Positions 36,650 to 47,907 of a DNA stretch of 64,000 nucleotides are shown piece by piece. The stretch lies in the NCBI GenBank assembly GCA_014898425.1, contig RCSZ01000007.1, positions 1,736,001 to 1,800,000 on the forward strand, in the 5' to 3' direction. Numbering within the stretch: the first letter of the stretch is position 1; every line of letters begins with the position of its first letter. This stretch comes from Botryotinia globosa (taxonomy: Eukaryota; Ascomycota; Leotiomycetes; Helotiales; Sclerotiniaceae). The position numbers and the translations under genes were made by a program. Below the pieces are notes generated by a model that was not told the origin of the DNA, did not search any database, and saw nothing but the letters and a program-made list of their open reading frames with translations.

Positions 36650-39600
36650 TTAATAATTCTCTAAAAATGAATGCGATTATATATTTTAGTTTATAATCTA
36701 TTTTAGATATAGTATTCTTTTAATTTTATTTAGTTTTTATATTACTATCCTTTTTCTATTCAATATATAACTTTAATAACTATCTTATTAATATCAATTA
36801 AATCTTTTAATATTTAATATACATCGTTTTTGATTATAGCATTTATAAAGTTCGATTTTCTATTAATCCATTTAATCTTTATGATTTCTCTATTCTTATA
36901 GTATTATTTTAAAATCATAATATCGATTAGAAACCGTTTTTCTATATTTATATCAAATTTAATTAATAAATTATATAATAACTTTGAATCTATATAAAAT
37001 ATAAATAGTATTAGCTTTTTAGGTTTGAAAATAGTATTAATAATATTTTTAATAGCAGCTCTAATATCGAAGTCTAGAATCAATATATATAACTCAGAAG
37101 CTAATATATTTTTAATAATTCTTTTATATTTAATTAATATCTAATATATAATATTAATATTATTATATTTATTCATTAAACAGATTATATAATCAATTTA
37201 TAATAATAAATCAATATTATTAGTAAATGATATATCAATGAAAATAACTAATTTAATAAAATTTATATTTAAAAATATAAATATAAATCCTTTTTTCAGA
37301 TTATTTATTTGCTATTTGATAATTTTATTAAGCTTGTTTATATTTTCTTTTTTCAGATCTATTATTTAGATAATAATAGAAAAATAATAAAATATCTTTA
37401 ATTAATATATAATTATAATATATATTTTTTTTATATATTGAATAATATATTGATTTTTTGAAATAATATTTTTCTAAACTTTTTCTTTTGTTTTGTGTAT
37501 ATTGATATTTCTGGTTATAATTATTTTAATATTATTATATTATTTCTTTTAATTAAAATAAATCTTATTACTTTTGAGAATAATTAAATAATTGTTAAAT
37601 TTAAATAAATAGTTTTTTATAAATTGTTTTTTATCTTTAATTATAAAATTAATCTTATTCAATTATTTTTGTTTTAAATATACAAATCCCTTGTTTATAA
37701 TTATAAAAATATTATTGATTTGAAGTTTTATAATACTAATACTGTTAGTTGAATAGAATAAATAAGGGTTATATATAAATTGCATTATATTCAGTTTATC
37801 CTTGTAATAATTATAATAAATTCCAAATCAATAATTTCTTATTTCAGGAATATTATATAAAGGTTTTATAATGTATAGAATATATCTATTTTCAAGTCCA
37901 ATCTTTTTTGATATTTCTATATAAATAGATCTATTTAAAGTTGTAGTCGATTAAATATATATTTATATAATATCCTATAAATAGATTTAAATATATTTAT
38001 TTAATATTTATAGAATAATAGTAAATATAAGAATAATATACTAATTAATATATTAAATAATAAATAACTATATTAAAACAATAGTTTTATTTTTGTTTTA
38101 ATATATTTAAATTATTAGTTATGACTTTGTATATATCTTATTAATATCTTTTTCTTTTATTTTATTAATAAAATATAATTTGAAAAATCTTATTCCAAAT
38201 GGAATACTGTTTTTTGAGATAATTTTAAAGACTTTATTCTCTATTAGTTTATTAATTTCCTTATATTATAATTCTATATATTTTATAAGTATATTATTTT
38301 GTAAGAATATAATCAATTATAATAATTTCGCAATATATTCTTTATTAATATTTATTATATTAATTATTCTTATTAAATTGCTTTTTATATAATAATATAG
38401 TTGTATATCTAATTATATTACTGATAATGATATTTGGGGTTATAATATCTCTATATATAATATATCAATAATTATAATATTATTGTTATTATTATTCGTA
38501 TAATTATCTTTCAATTCTATTTCTTTAGATTTTATATAAAAGAATTATATAAACATAAATTGGAATTTAATTAATCTACTGGAAAATTCCATTTTATATA
38601 TCTTCCTATCTATTTCAATTAGAATATACAATCTAATTCACTTGTTTAATATATTATTATCTTTTCCCTTTCTTTATATTAAAATTTCTAAATTCAATAG
38701 TAATATAAAAACAAATATTGTAAACAATTTATTTCTTAGTTTCAATACCTTTATAATTTATTTCTTAGTTCAAATATAATATATTTTTGTTATAGTTTTT
38801 TTTATAGCTTTTATATATTGAATAATTATTGTAATTAATAGATTAATATTATTTAATTTAAAATATATCTTATAAATTAATAATATAGAAATAAATTCAT
38901 TTGGTTTTGTTATATTATTTACAGTTTTTATTGCTATTTGAAAAATTATTATTTTAATTAAATTGTTATTTTCAAGTTTTTTTATTAAAATTTTATATAT
39001 ATAATATAATGGGTAATAATATCTTTTGATAATATTTATAAAGTTGTATATTTTGATAGATATATTTTTAATAATAATTGATATAGATTTTATATTTTAA
39101 ATAAACTTTTTATTTATAAAATTCTTTTTAGTATTATAAATGATATAATCTGGTGGTTTAATGTATATATTAATTTAGTATTCTTTGAGATTATTGAATA
39201 TATATTTAATAAAAATATTTTCAAAAAATCAAATTGTTTAATAATATATTGTTTTATTAATAATATATAAAACTAGATTGTTTATAATGTATATAATATT
39301 AATATAAATAATATAATTGAATTCAATATCTTTTGGTAAAATGAATTTAAAATATTCTAATGATTTATTATATATTTGATAATGCTTGTAATATTTAATA
39401 AAATATTTAATAATATTATTACTCTTATTATAATCTGTTTATTGTAATATATTATAAAAATATTATATTAATAAATAATCGAATTATTAATGTAAATATT
39501 ATAACTCTATAATTATCAAATAGTAATTATTTTAATAAATCAATTTTTGAATAAATTAATTTATATTTACTTTTTATGTTAAAAATGTATGTTTATATCT

Positions 39601-42035
39601 TCTAATAATAAAATATTCATTTTTGGGGTAATAAATTGGTTAATAATATTATTATAAAACATTTTAAAATAATTTATATCTTTAAGATTTAATAAAAATA
39701 AAATATCAATATTTATAATATAAAAATCAATATCTTCGAATAGTATAATAATTCAAAATGATTTTATTAATATTGTAATTCCCTTTTTGAAATGTATATT
39801 TATAGTCCCTATTATCAATAGATTATATTCAATTAAACAGATTCATTTTTATATATAATATTATTCAATTCCAATTATAAATTTCCCTATATATATTATA
39901 TTAATATATATATCAAAGAATTCTTTATTTATATAATTTGTATAAAAAATATTTATTACATTTTTTATAAATAAAATAATTTCAATAAAATTTCTAGTTA
40001 TTATATACAATATTATATTAAATAATAGTTGATTAAATACTTCCTAGTTATTGATAGGCTTGAAATTCATAAAAAATATCTTATCCATATTATCTTTAAT
40101 ATTGAGGTTTATAAAAAACAGATTTATTTCGATCTCTAAATCAAACTCTATATCAATAACCTCTCCCTTATATTCAATTATTTATTAAATATATTATTAT
40201 TATTATTTTTAATCTTCTCTTTATATTCACATCTATTCTTATCTTATTTTTCTTTAAAATGTTTTATTAATTAATACCTTTTTTTTTTATATATTTAGTA
40301 ATAATTATATTAATTAAATAAACCTAAATATTATTATTTGTTATATAAATTATTTCTAAAATTATTATTATTTCTGGAATTTTTGAAATTGTTTTGACTA
40401 TTGTTATAATTGTTATTACTATAGAATTTCCTATTAATAAATAATATTATATCCCCTCCATCCTTATATAATCTTTTTCATATATTAATAGATTATTACA
40501 ATTAATTGATTAAATTAAATATCTTTTTCTTAAAATCAAAATAAACTAGATTATATATCTTTATATTTTCACAAATAAATATAAATTTATTATAAAAATA
40601 AAATATCTATTATATAACAAAATTGAATTGGTGTTATAATATATATAATTATTTGATTATAATTATAAAATATTTATTAAATAATTTGTTTTTATACTTT
40701 TTTCTAATTGATTTCAAAATGATATTGTTTTATTTCGATAATATATTTTATTAATATTTATTTTCTTTGAAATTATTTTATATATAGATACAAAGCTTTT
40801 TAAATATCAATAATAGTGAGTTGTAATTAATATAAAAGAATTGAAGTGTATTTTTTTTAAATATAATTGAAAATATTTTATAATATATATTTATAGGTAT
40901 CTTTATATATCATAAAATTTTATAAAATATTAAAAGTTTGAAATCGAAATTGTTATTATTTTTATTATATTTCTTATTATTAATATAAAATTTCAATAAA
41001 CTAATAAGAGATTGTATATTGAAATATAATATCAATGTTTTATTCTTTTAGGATTTACAACCTTTATTATCTTTATTATTGTTGCTATCTTTGTTATTAA
41101 GGTCTCCTATATCTTTATTTTTATTATATTTACTTTCATCGTCTTTGTCTATATATTTGAAATTGTTTTTAATAAATTTACAAATAATTCCGAATTTGAA
41201 TTTGAATTCTTTAATATTAATATCTTTTAGAGTTTTTTAAACTTATACTTTTATTTATTTATTAATAATAGTTTTATAAAATTATTCGAATAAAGTTACA
41301 AATATTTCAATATCTATTTTTGATAGATATACTCCTTGAATATATAATATTATATATAACTTTTATATATAAATCTAATAGATTTTTATAAATTGTATAA
41401 TTGTAAATATTCTAAAGTTATAATAAAAGATTTCTATTAGATTATTATTATTGATATTTTTATAATTATATTGTTTATATTTGAATTTGATATATTTAAT
41501 AAGCTTTTTACTATCAATAATAATAGCTTTTTTATTATTTGATATTATTTTTAATAAATTAAATTATTCTTTATATTCTTCCTTTTTCTTTTCTATATAT
41601 ATATTTTTATTAATAATATTCTTAATTAAAATAATATTATTTTTTGATATGATTATATATATATAAATAAGAATATTTCGAAAGTTATTATAAATATATA
41701 TATATTTGTATATATAAAAGAGTTTTTTACAAATATAAAGAATAATAAAAATCTTTGTTTTACCTAATATGATGTATAATATAAAGATGAATACATAATA
41801 AATACAAAATCGATTTGTTATATTTAATAAGATCGAATTTTTTGAATATATCTTCCTAATATAATTATTCAAAATATATTCTTTAATACTATAAAAAGAG
41901 ATAGTATATTATATCTAATACAATAATATCTTTTCTATAGTTTTTTTAGAATTTCTATTAATTCTGAATATTATATAAAAATATCTAATACTTTTAATAA
42001 AGTTTAAAACCCTAATTTGTGATATTATTAATTAG

Positions 42036-42205
42036 TATTGATATCAATTTGATTAATATAAATATAAGTACTTAATTTTATATAATTGTATTTGTTTTTG
42101 ATTATTATTAACTATAGGAAATTAGGTACTAAATATATAGGGAAACATTAGCGCGACGCTAGTTAATACAATGCCCTCTTTGATCACATGATCGATGTCC
42201 CGACA
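42036..42205. repeat. 3' LTR, 170 bp, right end largely unmutated
   Basis: Starts TATTGATATCAATTTG and ends GATGTCCCGACA. The left 100 bases are AT-shifted, while the right 70 keep CpGs (AGCGCGACGCTAG) and nearly match the solo LTR. Confidence 0.94.
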
Positions 42206-43098
42206 AATCCGAATTGCAAGGCTCGCTGTCCAGGAAGAGGTGCTCCGAAATTACTAGACCTAGATACATTAGGTGCCATCGTAATAGATACAAAGTTTTG
42301 CAGTATATGGGGGTGTATCTCTGCCTGTGTTACAAGGGGCTCATTGCCGTGATGATTGCGGGGTGCATTAGACAGATAACTTACTTTGGCTTGTTGCGCA
42401 CAAATCGCAAATATAATAATATGCTATTTTGGAATCATGTCAGAAGACTGATGCCGAATATTCAGACCGAGTGGTGGGTTAACTCATCAATTCACGGGCG
42501 ACTTCTCGGAATTTGAACATCGAAGCATCTCGGAGGAACTAAATGTATGTTTACAGCTACCTGACGGTTGTTTCTCGCGAAATTGTGGAGGTTGCATTGG
42601 TGGAGCCCTCCTTAATCTCGAAAGCGATCGATCCATACCAAAGTACAGTATTTGCGGTGGTAATAAGGTAGGAGGGGGAGTCTAACGGCGTTTAGACGTT
42701 TGATATATAGTACAGATAAGGAATGTAAATAGAGGCTCATCTGAACTTTTGGGTCTAAAAAAGAGATTAAGCTTAAGTGGGAGTGGCTGCTTTGTCTGGA
42801 GTATATTAACTGTTTAAACTAGTTACCCGATTTAGGGGTGAGGTGGACGTGCCGCCTCCCTCATTTTCTTGTTTTGGCTGATATGTATTTATTAATTTGC
42901 CGAAGTGCACGTGCCAATCGTGGTCTTGTTCTGGCCGATGTTTGCTAGGTACTCTAAAAGAACCACGGGGTGTTGACCCTTGTTGACTGAATGTAAATTG
43001 AAAAGTACAAAGTCGGCGGCGGTTGACGTTGGATGGTACAACTTGTTCGAAACAATCAAACTACTCACTCTCTTTCTTTCTTCTCTTCAACAAACACG
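42206..43098. other. intergenic, promoter side of the pectin lyase gene
   Basis: Normal base composition resumes right after the target duplication. A 100-residue frame at 42214-42516 begins at the element edge and has no motif. The pectin lyase promoter should lie at about 42600-43098. It includes GCACGTGCCAATC near 42907, an E-box beside a CCAAT box, and CT-rich sequence just before the start. No function of these sites is shown. Confidence 0.45.
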
Positions 43099-44382
43099 AT
43101 GACGAACTTGAAATTTATTTCGACGGTGATGCTGGCGGCCTTTAGTACTTTGATAGTGGCCGCCCCAGTCGAAGGCACTGAGAAGCGGGCTATCTCTTCC
43201 ATAGTCAAAGGCACACCAATGGGCATGGCTTCTGCCGTCACGGGTGGCGGTAATGCGGCAGTTGTGTATCCGACCACCATCGCGCAGTTAAAGGCCTACC
43301 TCACCTCAGACGAGCCTCAAAATATCGTCATATCCGGAACTTTCGATTTTATCGGATCAGAGGGCACAACCTCATTGACAGCTTGTAATTCCTATTCATG
43401 CACGCCCTCGAATGGAGGACAAGCGCTACTTAACACGCTCGGTGGATGCGGTTCGACCCCAACATACAGCGTGTCTCTTGATACTGCTAGTTATCAAGGT
43501 ATCAATGTCAAGTCATCAAAGACACTTGTCGGTAAGAATGGAGCGACGCTCAACGGCAAAGGCTTGCGCTTTGTTGGCGTCTCGAACATCATCATCCAAA
43601 ACATCGCCATCACCAATCTTAACCCCAAGTACGTCTGGGGTGGTGATGCGATAACTTTGAGTGATACTAACAATATATGGATTGATCATGTCACTGTGAG
43701 TTTTCTATGACATGCTGACAGTGAAGGAAAACCCAACTAATTTTTGTTTGACGTAGACATCCAGTCTCGGCCGTCAGCACTACAGCTTCGGCACCGGTGC
43801 CAACAACGCAGTTACAATCTCTAACAGCTTTATCAATGGCAAGACGGCGTACTCTGCTACGTGCGACGGACACACATACTGGGGTATGGAATTGGTAGGA
43901 TCAGGGGATCAAATTACATTCTACAGTGTGCCTCTCTTGAATTTACCCCCATGAAAATATAGCTGACCACTACACTTATAGAAAATTACGTCTATAACAC
44001 TTCTGGCCGCTCGCCCGCACTTTCTGGAAACACACTTTTCCACGCCGTGAACAATGTCTGGTCCTCAAACTCCGGTCACTTGCTCGAAGGAGACAAGGAT
44101 GGCATGGGTCTGTACGAAGGTAACTACTTCACGAACGACCCAACAGTGGTGCAACCAGGCTCTTCGATTCGTCTATTCAGCTCGAACGCTGCCGATGTGT
44201 CCAAATGCGCGGCGTACCTCGGCCGTAACTGTGTCTCAAATGGTCTGTCTAGCTCGGGTGCCTTCAGCTACTCAGACACGAGCTTCCTTTACCTCTTCAA
44301 AGGAAAGGCCAACATTGCCTCAGCAGCTGCAGTTTCATCGATTCAGAACACTGTCCCTACCACGGCAGGAAACACATTGTGA
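43099..44382 (+). CDS. secreted pectin lyase (polysaccharide lyase family 1), 388 aa
   Basis: Exons are 43099-43695, 43757-43925 and 43982-44382, all in phase, giving 388 residues. An upstream in-frame TTG is ignored in favour of the ATG at 43099 (MTNLKFIS), which starts a good signal peptide (VMLAAFSTLIVAAP) followed by a Kex2-type KR. The enzyme cleaves methyl-esterified pectin by beta-elimination outside the cell. Parallel beta-helix and family hallmarks are present: KGTPMGMASAVTGGG, FDFIGSEGTT, NIIIQNIAITNLNPKYVWGG, GDAITLSDTNNIWIDHVT, LGRQHYSFGTGANNAVTISN, YSATCDGHTYWGMELVG, and TLFHAVNNVWSSNSGHLLEG. The WIDH motif and the Arg of GRQHY fit fungal pectin lyases more than pectate lyases. 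Cysteines suitable for disulfides are present. The gene is intact although it sits between two copies of the same LTR family. Confidence 0.93.
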
Positions 44383-44949
44383 TCGGCCCAGGGGGCATAT
44401 TTTGATGGTGCATCGAGCTTTGACAACTCGTTCACATATGGAAGTGGGCATCAGGAGACCCGGTCTTTTTCTTTGAACGTCGGGGGTTTTTTAGATCACA
44501 GTCAACTAGCTTCGGGTTTCCAGAATTACATACTTTAATCTTTGTATATAGTTAATATACATTCTTGTGGTCAATTGCTCTGCAATACATCATTGAAACC
44601 TAATATACACATCTGTGCTCTAGAGTCATTATCTTCTTATCACAAGGCCGATCATCTCTGGCAGGAGTTGCCACTGCTATGTTCCTAGCAAAATAATATA
44701 GAAATGCTGGTACCTCAAACTAACCAGATGAATATTCTTCTCTTCACTTTATATCCCAATCACTGGTCCCAGCTTCTCTTATAGCATCAGCAATATCCTG
44801 GGTTTCTAAAAGAATCTGCCAGCCTTCTTTCTTGTACGATAAATGATTGCGTTGATGGCGCTTAGGTAAGAGGTAGGCAGATGTTGTCGAAGCCATTGCA
44901 ATCTCATAAAGTTATCGTCAAACCAGTCTCTAACGCGATGCTTTCTTTA
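44383..44949. other. 3' flank of the pectin lyase gene
   Basis: Presumed 3' UTR followed by intergenic sequence. No other gene or repeat is seen before the target duplication CTTTA at 44945-44949. Confidence 0.45.
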
Positions 44950-45119
44950 TGTTGGTATCAACTTGGTTGATATAAGTGTAAGTACTTAGTCCTATATGGT
45001 TGTATTCGTTCTTGATCATTATTAACTATGGGAAGCTAGGTACTAAATATATAGGGAAGCGCTAGCGCGACGCTAGTTAATACAGTGCCCTCTTTGATCA
45101 CATGATCGATGTCCCGACA
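44950..45119. mobile_element. solo LTR, 170 bp, same family as the 36.5-kb element
   Basis: Begins TGTTGGTATCAACTTGG, ends GATGTCCCGACA, and is flanked by a perfect 5-bp duplication CTTTA (44945-44949 and 45120-45124). The ends form a short inverted repeat (TGTTGG against CCCGACA). It carries few RIP-type changes and preserves the CpG-rich AGCGCGACGCTAG core. A solo LTR usually results from recombination between the two LTRs of an inserted element. Confidence 0.95.
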
Positions 45120-45389
45120 CTTTAGAACATAGCAATCCAAATAATCACCCTCTCTACGTACAACGCAGTTCAACAAGATCCCACGGCCTCGCCGTCATCA
45201 CAGAATCCTACTGTCTGGCATGAACTATCTCGGAGCATCCTATTTCGCGATACCCAGAATATGGAACTCTGTATTCAATGGATCTTATACGCAAAGCGAC
45301 CATTAAAGCAAGAGGAATAACACTTTGCATTCCTATCAGGATTGAAACCCCACGAACCTTTCCAAATATGAGATGCAAAGGTCGTAGAC

Positions 45390-46295
45390 GTGAACGATAT
45401 GACTATTCATTCTCAGTTCTTCGAAAGGCTTAGGAGAGATCACAAAGTGAAAAGTAAAACTCACACTGCACAGTTCATCCACGAATTAGCGAGAGACTTC
45501 TCGTTGAAAGAAAATGAACTTAGTCAGATATTGGCGGATATTGAAACGAACGCTGCTGGTTCAAGTCACAACCGACTGAAAGAGTGCTACACATATCACA
45601 TAAGAAAGATTAGGAACATGTTACCATACAAGCTCAACCTGCCCAACCTTCCTTCAGCGAATATCCCAAAAGCTGCAGAACTGCGTTTGGATGTATCCCG
45701 TCGATTTCCGTTTCTAGAATATGCGACTCGCAACGATCTATTACACGCAGACAGTTCACAGGCTGAAGTGTTGATCAACGGCAATTTATCGTCGAGTTCA
45801 GAACAAGCGATTGGGCGAATCCCAGTAAGCTACGGGACAGGACTATAGTCAACCGTCTTGACGAAGTAGCCGACTTTTTGTATATCCTTGCCAAACGAGA
45901 TTGTCCTAACCTCATCGATTTTTGTCGAGATGGAACATGGCAAAAGAAAACCAGTTACAGTTACAGTGGAAGATATCAGAATCCCATATTTGCTGCTATT
46001 GTCAAAAACAGCCGTCATGGATGCACTTGTTAGGAATAATATTTCTATTGATCCTCATGATATGGGACTTTCATATACGGGAAAGGAAGTCTCTTCTTTC
46101 TTAACTAAGAAGGAGTCGGCCCCGCTCATCCCTCGATTTTTGCAGATTTATAATTTTGATGTAGTTTCATGGGGACAGGTGATGCACTATGCACTAGAAA
46201 ATAAGAGGGGGATGTTAGTAGAGCTACCTCTTCAGCAAGCAATGAGGGACAATATAGCTGTGGAGGGGTATGGTTTTCCTTTGACAGAGCCGTAA
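45390..46295 (+). pseudogene. fragment of a NACHT/ankyrin-type (NLR-like) gene
   Basis: An open frame at 45390-45848 contains RFPFLEYATRNDLLHAD, the helical segment that in fungal NACHT-ankyrin proteins lies between the NACHT module and the ankyrin repeats. Downstream the matching sequence continues in other frames: NRLDEVADFLYILAKRDCPN, then SGRYQNPIFAAIV, then SKTAVMDALVRNNISIDPHD, with stops and at least two frame changes. The later frame (45888-46295) shows no clean ankyrin repeat. No NACHT P-loop is found upstream. Such genes act in fungal non-self recognition; this copy cannot be functional. Family assignment rests on the remembered pattern of this linker and is moderately certain. Confidence 0.6.
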
Positions 46296-46508
46296 ATCAC
46301 AAGGAATTCCATCTAGCCAGAAGGAGACAATAAAATACTTCTATGGGCATCAGTCTCAGGAACCCACCGTCCAGTCAAACATTTTTTTGACGAGTTTGAA
46401 ATGAATATAGGTATCAGAGCCGAATAATATGGCAGTCTAATGTTCAAGGCATTGGTACACAGATACCGAGAATTATATTTATTGGACGCATAATAGAAGT
46501 CGCTTTTG

Positions 46509-47907
46509 CAGATATGCAATAAAACCCTGACAGACTTATCCAAATTCGGTCTCAGAAATTCAAAGGCTGTACCTAGGTAGGTGCTAAAGGCTCGTAATTA
46601 CATACCAAGTAGCAGCAGCGCGGGCTTAGTCCCTTTTCTCGGCTTCTTAAAAAGTACTTTTTAGGACCAAATCTTTTTGTAGATGTGCAACAAAACTTTC
46701 GCTTCTATACACCCAGGTGGGCATATATGGCTAACGCCGAAGAGACAATTTCGGATACGAAAGATATGGCAAGCTCGCGTTAAACAGGAAGACAGGTAGT
46801 CTATATCTGTAGTCAGTCGAAATAGAGATCAAAAACGAGATTTTGTCCATTTTGTCCATTTTCCAGGCGTCTTGAAAAGTACTTTCTGAACTTCAGATGT
46901 GCAACAAAACATTTTGGTATAATATTTGTTTTGTCAACTCCAAATTTGCTGGCTAGATCAAAATTGACTGGTTCTATTCCGCTAGAAAGACAGTATCCCG
47001 TCTTTGCAATGGATTTTCAGTACAAAACTTTTGGTCGATTTCCTCAATGTTATGAAAAAGTACTTTTCAACACCAAAGATCTTCTGACCAGACGTCCAAC
47101 AAAACTTTCTGATTTTCGTTTCTATTGTGGAACTTTGGATTGAATGCTTCAGAGTAAGGAGAATATGCAAATTTGACAGGAGGCTGTTGCCGTATCTTAT
47201 CCCGGAGTGAGAGAACTGCTCAAATCTCAAGATAGCCAGAAATTACTTTACAAGTCCAGGCATTTTTGGGACCAGACGTGCAACAAAGCTTTGAGTAGCT
47301 AGTTAGTTGTTTGAGGTTGTGCTCAACTCCACAGATTAGTCAAGCCGAGCCAATATTCAACAAGGAATCATGGCATTCATCTCTATAGCCAGAGAGCTAC
47401 AACGGTGACCTTGAGATATACCTTGGGCATAAATCGAGAACAGATGGAAGGCATCCATTGTTGCAACTTTGTCAGATGTGCAACAGAACTCTGAAGCTAC
47501 CCAGCCAGAATAGAGCAATTATAACTCCCACGGAACACGCATGTCAGAAGCTTGGATTCGATCAGGAAGCATAGACACGTTCTATGTGGCTACCTACTGG
47601 TGACATACCTTGAACCCCATAAAGACGTTTTGGAGCAAAAACTAACCTCCTAAAAAGTACTTTTTGACCAAACACAGATGTGCAACAAAACTTGACTGAC
47701 CGACTGAGTATAGCATGGCGCTCAATCAACATTGAAATTGGAATAACTCTTCATGTGAGAGAGAGACTCAAGAGGCTCAAAATTAGCCAGGTAGTAGTAA
47801 ACCTGCCTCTGCAATGTACCATCTACTTGGCACAAAAACAATTTTGAGCAAAAAACCAACCTCTCAAAAAGTACTTTTTGGCAAATTCAGATATGCAACA
47901 AAACTTT
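46509..47907 (+). repeat. array of motif AGATGTGCAACAAAACTTT, period about 200 bp
   Basis: Eight same-strand copies start at 46509 (weak), 46681, 46895, 47090, 47274, 47474, 47676 and 47889. Successive spacings are 172, 214, 195, 184, 200, 202 and 213. Five copies are preceded within about 25 bases by a near-palindrome, AAAAAGTACTTTTT or a close variant, at 46649, 46874, 47055, 47652 and 47866. The sequence between copies is mostly unrelated. I do not recognise this repeat. No long open frame runs through it. Confidence 0.85.

Larger units (their letters stand above)
36480..42205. mobile_element. full-length LTR retrotransposon relic, AT-saturated by RIP-like mutation
   Basis: Two 170-bp direct terminal repeats (36480-36649 and 42036-42205) bound a 5.4-kb interior. 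A perfect 5-bp duplication, AATCC, flanks the element at 36475-36479 and 42206-42210. The interior is almost entirely A and T, with no open frame longer than about 100 codons, so gag and pol are unreadable and I could not assign a superfamily or coding strand. Compared with the cleaner solo copy at 44950-45119, the LTR differences are almost all G to A or C to T on both strands, the mark of repeat-induced point mutation. Even the LTR end dinucleotide TG is now TA at both left ends. The element is dead. Confidence 0.93.

Noticed and set aside
36480..42205. AT block as mitochondrial DNA insert or centromere core
   Set aside because: Direct 170-bp terminal repeats and a perfect 5-bp target duplication identify a retrotransposon, and the LTR changes are RIP-type transitions.
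42214..42516. 100-codon ORF beside the retrotransposon
   Set aside because: It starts at the element edge, has no motif or splice signals, and does not extend across the rejoined target site in a convincing way.
46509..47907. CRISPR-like array
   Set aside because: The host is a eukaryote, the spacing is about 200 bp, and the repeat core is too variable; no cas-type gene is present.
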